This document shows, piece after piece, positions 36,901-44,826 of a stretch of 64,000 nucleotides of DNA. A program made the position numbers and the translations under genes. This DNA is from Bacteroidales bacterium. Lineage in GTDB: Bacteria > Bacteroidota > Bacteroidia > Bacteroidales > TTA-H9. Positions within the stretch are counted from its first letter, which is position 1. Every line of letters begins with the position of its first letter. The notes under the pieces were generated by a model, which was given only the letters and a program-made list of their open reading frames with translations, had not been told where the DNA came from and did not search any database. The stretch is taken from the NCBI GenBank assembly GCA_028689615.1, contig JAQVCV010000014.1, positions 1 through 64,000 of the forward strand. The letters run 5' to 3'.

Positions 36901-38150
36901 AGTATTGTTACACCGACCACCGAGGCGACATCCGCGTGGTTTACCGCGCAAATCCCACCACAGGCACTGCCGAAGTGGTTCAGGAAGATCACCTCACGCC
37001 CTTTGGAGTGCAGATGGTTGGGATGGGCCGCACCAACTGGCCCGAGAATCAATACCGTTACCAGGGCAAAGAACTCAACACCACCGGCTTCGACACCAAC
37101 GGCGACAACATTACAGATTCGCGCCTCTACCAGTACGATTTTGGTGCCCGCCAGTACGACCCGCTCATCGGGCGGTGGCATTCGGCAGACCCTATGATGC
37201 AGTACGTGTCGCCCTACATGGCGATGGGAAATGATTGGATAAATGTTATTGATCCTTTTGGATTGGAGGGAGAACCTTGGTGGAAACGTTTTTTAAATAA
37301 AATTCTTGATTTTCTGGGAGGTGGAGATGAAGGAAACTCCAGTACAACAGTAAAAACAGACAGAGCAAAACAAATCAGCTATGATCCCGAACAATATATC
37401 GCTTATGGAATTAGCCTTGATGTATGTGAGGTTTTTGCTACACCAGCAGCCGGACACTCAAGCGGTGGTTATCTTCCCACGGGAGAAGTCTTTTGGGGAA
37501 ATAATTTTGGAAGTATCAGTGTACCTGCTTCATTTGATAATGACAATAGCGAAGATTCCTATCAAGCCGATGTTATTAATCCCATACACTCTATACAAGC
37601 TCGCCATATACCACAAAATGGATATCATGCTGAAATATCTACTACAACTATTAATTCCCATCCAACATCAGATATGACTGTTACATCACCAGGCTCACTA
37701 GCCCAAGGACAAGGGGGTAGTGATATAGCCCAATTGTTTGGAAAGTATAATGCGGGGTATATTGCAGATGCAAATTCCAATCAGCTATTTCCAAATCAAA
37801 CATATGATAGGGATAAAGTTGTGACTAGGTATCTGGTTGAAGGTGTAGGTGTTTGGATTTTGGGAATGGTAAATACAGGGCTAAGTGCAGTTTCAGGAGG
37901 ATTAGCGGTGTCAATTCAAGGCCAAGAGCATATTCTACGGATGAAGGCCGAGAATTATTTGCAAAATGGACAAGGATTGGGAATATATGTAATAAATGTT
38001 AGTGCACCTGGAGCCTTCCCAAGAGCAATGCTATTTAACGCCGTCGATGGTTCTTCAATTGGTTGGCATCACGCTACTGTGCAAGGAGCACCAACAATGC
38101 CTTATCATATTTATTTAAAACTCCTTAAAGAACTCAATACAATTCGTTAG
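33948..38150 (+). CDS. Module B RHS toxin chain with unknown tip, 1400 aa
   Basis: Domain order: signal peptide (1-24); a DUF6443-like N-terminal region; many YD repeats (for example 'FTYYVYDQMNRLRMVIPPKA' and 'YEYDYSGRLTKSTM'); RHS-associated core (about 1035-1105, with 'FGARQYDPLIGRWHSADPMM' and 'NVIDPFGLEG', a DPxGL motif of the kind used for tip self-cleavage); and a 295-residue tip (1106-1400). The tip is AT-rich and I recognise no toxin family in it. It includes a Gly-rich hydrophobic stretch (about 1294-1322, 'LVEGVGVWILGMVNTGLSAV') and ends 'IGWHHATVQGAPTMPYHIY'. The next gene is a small membrane protein, so the tip may attack membranes. That is inference. Confidence 0.85.
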   Translation: MKSYYFILRLLAVAAFFGLRSSFAQQDYSKTIAPRVETKELTDLFDLSEGKKAEAVSFYTNGMLTQQVVPNFSPSGKALVAPVQYNANGDVTRSYLPFTSTFKDEPVADAVATQANYYLTQPKIAHSGYAYSDVTLEGSTSGRVLESSAPGYNWRMASHNTSESAVFCNEANQVVRWTLSGDNAVKSGYYDANTLSMTRVTDPNRSKNHSAEGRIYYNQNGLLVMKSAHANAGELFTYYVYDQMNRLRMVIPPKAVQEMNDNGYTSTAQLTSELVFTFKYDAQGRLIEKKVPGKQAEYMVYNRMNQLVLMQDGEQRRDNACKWTFVKYDTRGRVVKTGIKTITGQTLADIRTAAMASTLNDELLVGQTGSYSYTNQAFPVEDASTTILMQKFYDTYIDDTLTGRYAFKQITGFDARPSYRLNGALTAILDATPGELNLQGGFLKTVFYYDHYGRAIQTIALNHLGGVDVATYEYDYSGRLTKSTMIYNYEANASLQSLTIKDVYIYNTADNRLNRIYRQLDSQPGFIFKSFVYNELGQLVRENVHSSNNGTTYLQSVDYSYNIRGWLQKVNSADLSNETIFTREETTFNPLDAVTQLIFDTVSFTVTHYDDNPDKRYIELAINDRKHFTVTDVNNPSNTQSVEQPDAISINFAESDPSLADTYNHLLPAANLTFTIPLDGFSIDQNSDLTEWADSLANLITSRLVSIYHITNTTLLAELTAQTQQFLSSKLSTTYFNPDQSDLFGYELYYDQGAFGGAAQYDGKIAAVKWQSKSLGGGMRASGYAYDDYGRFVSNTYSRYSGGSWNSDINRYREYNIQYDANGNITQLTRDGARQQVSSNWQYGSIDDLRYTYNGNQLTAVNDNLKTATQPDNIDFHDGNSTGSNEYAYDFNGNLVRDDNRGITLITYNHLNQPSEIYFGSTRKIVYLYSALGQKLVKQIVVNNTVTQRTDYINGMEVTPSTLSTVVQTGGGRFVKLTGGSWEPQYCYTDHRGDIRVVYRANPTTGTAEVVQEDHLTPFGVQMVGMGRTNWPENQYRYQGKELNTTGFDTNGDNITDSRLYQYDFGARQYDPLIGRWHSADPMMQYVSPYMAMGNDWINVIDPFGLEGEPWWKRFLNKILDFLGGGDEGNSSTTVKTDRAKQISYDPEQYIAYGISLDVCEVFATPAAGHSSGGYLPTGEVFWGNNFGSISVPASFDNDNSEDSYQADVINPIHSIQARHIPQNGYHAEISTTTINSHPTSDMTVTSPGSLAQGQGGSDIAQLFGKYNAGYIADANSNQLFPNQTYDRDKVVTRYLVEGVGVWILGMVNTGLSAVSGGLAVSIQGQEHILRMKAENYLQNGQGLGIYVINVSAPGAFPRAMLFNAVDGSSIGWHHATVQGAPTMPYHIYLKLLKELNTIR

Positions 38151-38152
38151 TT

Positions 38153-38392
38153 ATGAATATTTTAAGAGAAACAAAGGGATATAAGATTGGTTATTTGAGT
38201 ATAACAATACTTCTTTCTGCTTTCGTTGTGTATCTATACACAATAAGTAAAATAAAAGATGTGGAGATTAATTATATCTATTTCTTTATTTACTTGGTTG
38301 TTGTATTTTTTGCAAATGTCATCAGAAGAATTATTGTTGATGTAGTGTCACTATTATACTTATTGTTTTTTATAGTGTATTACTTCCTGTAG
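38153..38392 (+). CDS. Small membrane protein, probable immunity to the module B tip
   Basis: This 79-residue protein is almost wholly hydrophobic, with three likely membrane segments (about 14-32, 39-56 and 60-78) and a short basic N-terminus. It starts 2 bases after the RHS toxin stop and is followed at once by a terminator-like hairpin, the same arrangement as the immunity gene of module A. Small multi-pass proteins are typical immunity proteins for toxins that insert into the inner membrane. No family is recognised. Confidence 0.65.
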   Translation: MNILRETKGYKIGYLSITILLSAFVVYLYTISKIKDVEINYIYFFIYLVVVFFANVIRRIIVDVVSLLYLLFFIVYYFL

Positions 38393-38400
38393 GCAAACAA

Positions 38401-38424
38401 AAGCCCGGCAAGTCCGGACTTTTT
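38401..38424 (+). terminator. Terminator-like hairpin after the module B toxin/immunity pair
   Basis: AAGCCCGG, CAAGT and CCGGACTT form an 8-bp stem with one mismatch, followed by a T run. The first 17 bases equal those of the module A terminator at 14867. The single base change (G to A) is inside the stem. Confidence 0.75.
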
Positions 38425-38745
38425 AACAGTTCTTTGAACGTTGCCTCAGTACAAGTGGGTACGTGTCCAAATTGTTTAGACCCATCAACTGTTGGACAGA
38501 ATTTATTAGGACTATCTTATCCCGGAGGAAATAATCCAAGAACCTATGCTGGTGACTATTCTTATTCTTATGTGCCTTTGCTATTATCAGAATATCCTGC
38601 AATCGGGCATGTGTCTTCTCCTGAATTAGCTCGACAAAAAAACCAAGTAACCGGTAGAAGAAAAAGAAAGAAACCGGAGACTGTATTTCGGTTGAATCCA
38701 AAAAATCGTCTATCTTTACAGTGCCTTCGTCCGGAAATTATTTAA
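38425..38745 (+). pseudogene. Remnant of a displaced RHS tip
   Basis: Directly after the terminator an open frame reads 'NVASVQVGTCPNCLDPSTVG', 'NLLGLSYPGGNNPRTYAGDY' and 'LSEYPAIGH'. From memory, this matches the start of a tip domain found at the ends of Bacteroidota RHS proteins, which normally continues with a basic 'DRRYD'-type segment. Here the match breaks near 38609 and the frame runs into unrelated sequence to a stop at 38743-38745. There is no RHS core or signal in front of it. The simplest reading is an old tip displaced when the current tip and immunity gene were inserted upstream. Confidence 0.55.
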
Positions 38746-39007
38746 ACCCTGCAAATTAACCCACAAGAATCAGATTGTTAACAACTTGTCGAAAATTCAT
38801 TTTTGTCAAAGTGCATGAATAATAGTAATTTTAGCCTATTAATCGTGCACCTATGATCAAGAAAACGAACATAAAGCAACAGAAGCCTATGGAATTTGCC
38901 AGCGGTTTGTCAGCACTGCGACTTGCAGCAGATCGTGTTTTTGCAATCCAGGAAGACAGAGCGCCCTTGGTAACAAGGCCTGCCCCCAACACAAGCCGCT
39001 CATTCCC

Positions 39008-42000
39008 CTACCCCAAAAACTTGTCGATAATCCTGTACAAATCGTCTTTCTTAACAGGTTTCGACACATAGTCGTCGCACCCGGCTTCGAGCGAGCGTTG
39101 CTTGTCGGCCGGGAAAGCATGTGCCGTGAGTGCCACCACGGGTATGTGGGCAGTGCTTGGATTCTGCTTTATCATGCGGGTGATGTCGAGGCCATTGGCG
39201 CTCTCCTTGAGCGATATGTCCATCAACACCAGAGCCACGTCCTCGTTGCGAAGCACTTCAAAGGCTTCCTTGTCGGTGGCAACAATCACGGGGTTGTACG
39301 CTTTTTGAAGCACAACTTCCATATAATACTGGCTGGAAGCATCGTCTTCAACAACCAAAACTACTGGTGATTTTTTCATTTCATTTGTATTTTTATTGAT
39401 CTCTTTCGTGGTGGGTTGGGTATTGGGCGAGGTATTTAAAAAAGTAACCGTAAACACCGACCCTTCACCCTTTTTGCTTTTTACGGTTATGTTGGCGTTG
39501 TTATACTCAAGAAGCTTCCGGGTGAGCGAAAGTCCAAGCCCCAGCCCTTCATAGGCGCGGTCGGGTCCGGTATCTTCCTGGGTATAGGGTGTGAAAAGCT
39601 TTTGCTGAAATTCATCGGTCATTCCAATTCCGGTGTCGGCCACATCCATGTTCAGATGTTCCCCGTTGCAATAGATCGACACCTTCACCTCACCCTGGTG
39701 GGTGTATTTCAGCGCATTATCAAGCAGGTTGTCGATGGCAATTTTCAAACTGTATTCGTCGCCTTCAAAGCTGGTGTTGGGGCATCTGGCCTCAAGCAAC
39801 AAGTTGATGCGGCGCAGTTGAGCGGCTTGCAAATAATCGGCTATTTGCGATTCTACCATTTTTTGCAAGTCGATGGTTTGTTTTATAGTGGGATACTCAC
39901 CGGTTTGGGTTCTCGAATAATTCAGAATCAAATCCATGCTTCGCATCAGGCGCAATCCGGCAGTGTTGATCGATTGAACGAACTTCTCCACCCTGTGGCC
40001 GGGTGCTTCCGAAAACTGATCGAGCAACAGATCGCTAAATCCCAGCAGGGCATTGAGTGGCGTCCTGATTTCGTGCGAGATGTTGGCAATAAAAGCATCT
40101 TTGAGTTTGTTGGCAGCCTGGGCTTCGTCGCGGGCTTGTCGCACTTCAAGTGCTGCCTGTTGCATCTGTGTGATGTCGTCGAAGGTGGTAAATACAAACC
40201 TGGGTTGCCTGCTGTTCTCGTCAAAAATGGGTACAGCATTGATGTTGATCCAACGTCGTTCATGGGTGGTTTGGTTCACGATTCCCATAATCACGTTTTC
40301 AACTTTTTGTCCTGTGTGTAAGGCTACCATAGCGGGGTGTTCGTTGCCGGGGAATGGAGTTTCATCTTCATGCACCGCCAGCCACGAAGGGTCGGTTGAT
40401 GCTTTCCCCATGATGGAGTTGGTGTCCAAACCCAGTATCTTCACCGCGGCGGGATTGGCTGCCACGATGGCACCAGAAATATCTTGAAAAACAACGCCCT
40501 GAGCCATGGACTCGAAAAGCAGCCTGAACTTTTTCTCGCTCTCATCAATCCTTTTCTGCACTTCGTGCTGCTCGGTGATGTCAACAATGAAACCCTCCAA
40601 AGCAACCAGTTCGTCGCGGAAGTTGTAAACCCCCTGCCCTTGTTCCCACACCCATTTCACTTCTCCTGTGGCAGTTTGGATCTGGTAGGTATCGGTGAAT
40701 ACTTCTCTGCGACACAACACCCCTTGCCATTTTTCCCATAAATATTGCTGGTATTGGGGCAGTATAAGTTGGTTGTACGATACATAAGCGTTCCCCAGCA
40801 AAGCCTCGGGTTCGTAGCCTGTGAGCTTGTAACATCCTGCACTCACAAATTCCATGGTCCACTCGGGGTCGTTGGTGCAACGGTAAGCCATGCCTGGCAA
40901 ATTGTTCATCAAAGTCTGGAGGCGGCGTTGGCTCTCCTTGAGCGCCCGTTCGGTCTCTTTTCGTTGAGCCATTTCCTTTTTTCTCCCCAGCCTGGCCGTA
41001 AAAATGGGGCCAAGGTGCGCGGCCACTGCTACCAACAAATCAAGATCGTTGTGGGTAAACGGGGAAGGCTTGTTGGCAAGGTGCAGAAGTCCCACCAAAT
41101 CGCCTTTGAAGAGGATTGGGGCCATAAGCGACCTGATTACTTCGGGATGCCCCTCTGGAACATTGAAACCATCTTCCTGAATAAAGGGCTTCTGCTGCCG
41201 TAAGGCCCTGCCCCAGATTCCACGCCAATCGCTTTTCGGAAAACGCCACGAAACCTGAGGAAGTTGCCCCTGGGTTCCGGGTGTTGTATAAACGGTATCT
41301 ATCTCGAACACATCGCTCCCCTTTTCAATGAATCCCAAAAGGTTGAGGTTGGTTTGAAAGGTATCGGACAGCACTTTTAAAACCTCCTGATGAATCATCT
41401 CGTCGTCGGCTGTAAGGAAACACTGATCGAGCTGATTCTTCAACCGCAACTCCTTTTCTGTCTGACTCAGATGAAGCAGTTGGGTCATTCTTCGGGTGAT
41501 GTCGTGGGTGCGGCTGGTTACCCCAACCGTGTGGCCGTTTTCGATTATGGGATGAAACGTGGTTTCGTAGTAATGCAACCCATCGTCGAGCTGATAGGTG
41601 TGCTGAACCTGAACTTCTTCGCCCGTCAGTGCCTGCTCAAATGCAGGCTTCAACAATCGGGTGGTTTCGGGATGAATTATCGAAAAAACCGATTGCCCAA
41701 CCACAGGATTCACACCGTGCATAGCCTGGCACCACCTTACAAACACTTTGTTAAACACCAGCAAGCAACTCTGGTTGTCGATCACAAGAAGCAAATCGTT
41801 GGTTATGTTGAACACCGATTCGATGCAGGACTGTTGAATTTTCAGTTGTTGATTTGATTTCAGAGCCTCCTTCCTCAGTTTGGCAATCTTAACGAGCTTC
41901 GCAAGTGTTATGGGCAGGTGAATCAGATGCTCCATCAACACGTATTCCGCCGCGCCACGCCGAACCACTTCGGCAGCTTCTTCTTCGTGGTTGGAGTGGG

Positions 42001-42259
42001 TAACCACCAACAAAGGAGGCAACCCCGTCAATCCCTCCCACAGCAACAGTATGGCATTTGCATCGAGAATGCCTTCATCCAAACCTGCTACGACTACCAC
42101 GGCATCCGACTCCAAAACAGCAGCCGACAATTCGCCAGGCGTTGACACGACACGCAATTCGCGAATTTTTACTTCCGAGGTTTCCAACACTTCCCTCAAC
42201 AACCCGGTGTCGTGAGCGTTGAGACAGGAAACCACCAACAAACCGTCAGTCTTTTTCAT
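39008..42259 (-). CDS. Hybrid sensor histidine kinase with pseudo-receiver, PAS, GAF and receiver domains
   Basis: Domains in order over 1083 residues: a degenerate receiver-like region (1-125) lacking the usual acidic pocket; PAS (about 145-255); GAF (about 275-425); PAS (about 445-562); PAS (about 570-700); HisKA with the phospho-accepting His729 in 'ANISHEIRTPLNALLGFSDL'; HATPase ('DNLLDNALKYTHQGEV', 'DTGIGMT', 'EGLGLGLSLTRKL'); and a C-terminal receiver with Asp1014 in 'LVLMDISL'. No transmembrane segment is seen, so it senses a cytoplasmic cue. It could phosphorylate its own receiver and pass the signal on through an Hpt protein not in the window. It borders the accessory island but is GC-rich like the genes to its right. 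Confidence 0.93.
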   Translation of the reverse strand: MKKTDGLLVVSCLNAHDTGLLREVLETSEVKIRELRVVSTPGELSAAVLESDAVVVVAGLDEGILDANAILLLWEGLTGLPPLLVVTHSNHEEEAAEVVRRGAAEYVLMEHLIHLPITLAKLVKIAKLRKEALKSNQQLKIQQSCIESVFNITNDLLLVIDNQSCLLVFNKVFVRWCQAMHGVNPVVGQSVFSIIHPETTRLLKPAFEQALTGEEVQVQHTYQLDDGLHYYETTFHPIIENGHTVGVTSRTHDITRRMTQLLHLSQTEKELRLKNQLDQCFLTADDEMIHQEVLKVLSDTFQTNLNLLGFIEKGSDVFEIDTVYTTPGTQGQLPQVSWRFPKSDWRGIWGRALRQQKPFIQEDGFNVPEGHPEVIRSLMAPILFKGDLVGLLHLANKPSPFTHNDLDLLVAVAAHLGPIFTARLGRKKEMAQRKETERALKESQRRLQTLMNNLPGMAYRCTNDPEWTMEFVSAGCYKLTGYEPEALLGNAYVSYNQLILPQYQQYLWEKWQGVLCRREVFTDTYQIQTATGEVKWVWEQGQGVYNFRDELVALEGFIVDITEQHEVQKRIDESEKKFRLLFESMAQGVVFQDISGAIVAANPAAVKILGLDTNSIMGKASTDPSWLAVHEDETPFPGNEHPAMVALHTGQKVENVIMGIVNQTTHERRWININAVPIFDENSRQPRFVFTTFDDITQMQQAALEVRQARDEAQAANKLKDAFIANISHEIRTPLNALLGFSDLLLDQFSEAPGHRVEKFVQSINTAGLRLMRSMDLILNYSRTQTGEYPTIKQTIDLQKMVESQIADYLQAAQLRRINLLLEARCPNTSFEGDEYSLKIAIDNLLDNALKYTHQGEVKVSIYCNGEHLNMDVADTGIGMTDEFQQKLFTPYTQEDTGPDRAYEGLGLGLSLTRKLLEYNNANITVKSKKGEGSVFTVTFLNTSPNTQPTTKEINKNTNEMKKSPVVLVVEDDASSQYYMEVVLQKAYNPVIVATDKEAFEVLRNEDVALVLMDISLKESANGLDITRMIKQNPSTAHIPVVALTAHAFPADKQRSLEAGCDDYVSKPVKKDDLYRIIDKFLG

Positions 42260-42615
42260 AAAACAATAAATAAGATATCAACCCATTTTGTTTTTTCCCA
42301 GGGTAAAGATAACTCAAATTTAAGGCATTTCAATATTTGCAAACTCCTTAAGGGTGACTTGATGTTTCTTTATGGTTGTTCCTCTTTTCCCTACATCGGG
42401 TTGATTGCTGTTCCTCACAGGTTTTTGCCCGTTGTCTTTTGTTGTTGAAACGATCGGATCCGGTTGCCCGTGCCTCCCCCATTCCCCAAAAGGCAACCAC
42501 TGCATCAACCCGATGAGATAGCAAAGTGCCGGCTTGCTCTCAGAAAAAATTTATCGCGTGGGCTAACAATTTTCCTTTTATTTCGTCGTATGAATCAAAA
42601 AATATCTATTCTGCT
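42260..42615. other. Intergenic region between divergent kinase and DUF2807 genes
   Basis: These 356 bases should hold two divergent promoters. I find no exact TAnnTTTG box with good spacing on either strand, no RNA gene and no strong hairpin. Confidence 0.4.
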
Positions 42616-43314
42616 ATGCATGCAAAGTTAACCCTGGCACTGGCATCGGTGCTGTTGTTTACAAACATCCTGTCAGTCACAGCCCAGACCGGCGAAACCC
42701 TGCAGGTTCAGCCGTTCGATAAGGTGGAAGTGAGCGGTAAGTTCGAGATCGAATTCCGGCAGTGCGACCGCGAATCGGTGACGCTGATTTCGGGCAAAAC
42801 CGACCCCGAAAAAATTGTAACCGAGGTCCGTGGCCGCACCCTCGATCTCAGGATCAAAAGAGACCTCCCGTTTGCCAACGACGATCCCCCCATTCGCGCG
42901 GTGGTGTGCTACAAGAGCCTGAGGCATGTTGAAGCCTCCAACAATGCTGAACTCACTTTCCGCGAAGCAATTGCCGGCGACTACCTTTTTTTGAAAGCCC
43001 GCAGCGGTGGTTCCTTATCGCTAAAAGCTGACGTCACAACCCTTGAAGTTACGGCCACGCAAGGCGGGACTTTAGAATTGCAAGGCAAAAGCCGCCTTTT
43101 CGAAGCCAAAGCCAACACGGGTGGCCTTGTTAAAGCCTTCGGGCTGCATGCCTCCGATTGCCTGGTTACAGCCAACACGGGCGGTAAAGTTCAGGTGACA
43201 GTTTCCAACAAACTCGAAGCCAAGGCCGGCACCGGTGGTGAAATTGAATATGCCGGCAACCCCGACTCCGTAGCAATCACCGAAAGCCTGGGCGGTGAGG
43301 TGAACAAACGGTAG
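42616..43314 (+). CDS. DUF2807 head-GIN-domain protein
   Basis: This 232-residue protein has a signal peptide ('KLTLALASVLLFTNILSVTA') and a repeating beta-solenoid typical of DUF2807: 'PFDKVEVSGKFEIEFRQC', then 'LRHVEASNNAELTFRE', 'DYLFLKARSGGSLSLKADVT', 'KANTGGLVKAFGLHASDC' and 'AKAGTGGEIEYAGNP'. The repeated 'ANTGG' and 'GTGGE' turns are characteristic. These are periplasmic or outer-membrane proteins of unknown function. I chose ATG 42616 because it begins the signal; an earlier in-frame ATG at 42526 would add 30 residues with no signal features. Confidence 0.88.
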   Translation: MHAKLTLALASVLLFTNILSVTAQTGETLQVQPFDKVEVSGKFEIEFRQCDRESVTLISGKTDPEKIVTEVRGRTLDLRIKRDLPFANDDPPIRAVVCYKSLRHVEASNNAELTFREAIAGDYLFLKARSGGSLSLKADVTTLEVTATQGGTLELQGKSRLFEAKANTGGLVKAFGLHASDCLVTANTGGKVQVTVSNKLEAKAGTGGEIEYAGNPDSVAITESLGGEVNKR

Positions 43315-43394
43315 GTTTGCTGCCGGCCAAACCAGATAAATTTGCATCTTTGCGTCGTGGGGCTTCCTTTTCACACCCCCCCCGACGTTTTTTT

Positions 43395-44612
43395 ATGACA
43401 CATTACGATGTTGTGGTTATAGGAGCAGGCCCTGCAGGGATAACAAGCGCCATGGTGCTTGCCTCAAATGGGTTGAAAACTGCATTGATCGAAAAAAACA
43501 GCCAGCCCGGAGGCAAAACCTGCGGCGACGGTCTAACCCCCGACGTTTTTCGCCAGTTGCAAAAAATCGATCCGCTTCTGGCTGAGAAAGTTTGTAGATC
43601 AACCGATCTCAACACGTACAAGAATTTGTTGCTGCAAGCTCCAAACGGGAAGCAGGTGGTGGTAAACATCCCCGCTTCCGCCCCTTTTCCCGGTATGGCC
43701 GGGATGCGCCGAAGCCACTTCGATCGGTTGCTGTTCAACCATTTACTCAACAACCACCCCGTTTCACTTCACATGGATTGCCGCGTGAACAGCCTCGTTG
43801 TTGGCGACACCGCGGTAACACTGCACACCTCGTCAGGCTCAGTTTCAGCCTCGCTGGTGGTTGGTGCCGATGGCGCTAACTCCGTGGCAGCCCGATTCCT
43901 TCCGGCATCAAAAACCCCACAACCGGAGAAAGCTTTTGCAATAAGGGGTTATTACCAATTCAACGATCCTGTTCGGGCGGCAACAGATACGCCTGTTGTG
44001 GTGTTCGACAAAAGCCTCCTGCCCGGTTACCTCTGGATATTCCCCCTCAACGATGGCTGGGCCAACATCGGGCTGGGGATCGACAGCCACCACATGGCAA
44101 AAAACAACGTTAATCTTAAAGCCATCCTCAACAAGGTTCTTCCCCGGGTTGTTGAATCACTTCCTTACGGACAGCTATCTAACCAACCCACAATCAGGGG
44201 CCACTTTATACCCTTGGGCCGTGCCGGAAACCCGATCAGCGGTAAACGAATTCTGTTAGCCGGCGATGCAGCATCCCTGGCCCATCCCCTCACCGGCGAG
44301 GGGATAGGCAATGCCATCAGGAGCGGGCGTCTGGCAGCGGCACAAGCCATCAGTTGCTTCAGGCAAAACAAATTCGATGCTGCCTTCAACCGCCAATACG
44401 ATCACGAAATCTACCGCATTACTGCCGGCGAATTCCGCAATTTCAGAGTGTTGCAATCTGTTTTCCGGTTTTCTGCAGCCCTCAACTTCCTGGCAGCAGC
44501 AGCCTCTCCTGCCCTCATCAACCGTCTTACGGACCCAGAGCGGATTGCCTCGCTGCAAAACAAGAGATTTCTTTTACCCAAATTGCTTTGGGAGATGGCC
44601 TTCCACCGTTGA
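43395..44612 (+). CDS. Geranylgeranyl-reductase-family FAD-dependent oxidoreductase
   Basis: This 405-residue protein opens with the dinucleotide-binding motif 'VVVIGAGPAGITSAMVLA', then 'GGKTCGDGLTPD', the Lys-x-Cys-Gly segment typical of the geranylgeranyl reductase family. It has 'VVGADGANSVAARFLP' and the FAD-binding 'ILLAGDAASLAHPLTGEGIG'. Members reduce double bonds of isoprenoid chains or act on other hydrophobic substrates; the substrate here is not shown by sequence. I chose ATG 43395, directly before the Rossmann motif. It follows the DUF2807 gene by 80 bases on the same strand. Confidence 0.88.
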   Translation: MTHYDVVVIGAGPAGITSAMVLASNGLKTALIEKNSQPGGKTCGDGLTPDVFRQLQKIDPLLAEKVCRSTDLNTYKNLLLQAPNGKQVVVNIPASAPFPGMAGMRRSHFDRLLFNHLLNNHPVSLHMDCRVNSLVVGDTAVTLHTSSGSVSASLVVGADGANSVAARFLPASKTPQPEKAFAIRGYYQFNDPVRAATDTPVVVFDKSLLPGYLWIFPLNDGWANIGLGIDSHHMAKNNVNLKAILNKVLPRVVESLPYGQLSNQPTIRGHFIPLGRAGNPISGKRILLAGDAASLAHPLTGEGIGNAIRSGRLAAAQAISCFRQNKFDAAFNRQYDHEIYRITAGEFRNFRVLQSVFRFSAALNFLAAAASPALINRLTDPERIASLQNKRFLLPKLLWEMAFHR

Positions 44613-44826
44613 ATTGAATCAAAAGGAGGGTGTTACCGTGATTTGAAGGTTTTTTTACCAGAATCTGAAAATTGAATATTCAAATTGCTATGGTATAATA
44701 AACAGTTGTATATTTGTCTTCACTATCAGCCTGAAACTGTTCAGCTGTTTGTAAAACAGGTCGAAAACCCTTTACTTACCGTGCATCCATTTGTATTCAT
44801 TTAATTTATAATCTATTTCAACCATT

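Noticed and set aside
2438-38150. T9SS C-terminal sorting domains on the RHS and IgGFc-like proteins
   Set aside because: The C-termini are toxin tips, YD repeats or Ig-like repeats; none shows a T9SS-type sorting domain I can recognise.
29797-38392. Module B as a recent duplication of module A
   Set aside because: The cores differ in sequence (DPDGM versus DPFGL surroundings), and the head chains are only distantly alike; only the terminator is shared at base level.
39602-40321. A 239-codon plus-strand frame within the kinase gene
   Set aside because: The minus-strand frame has full kinase motifs across this span; the plus frame has no recognisable domain.
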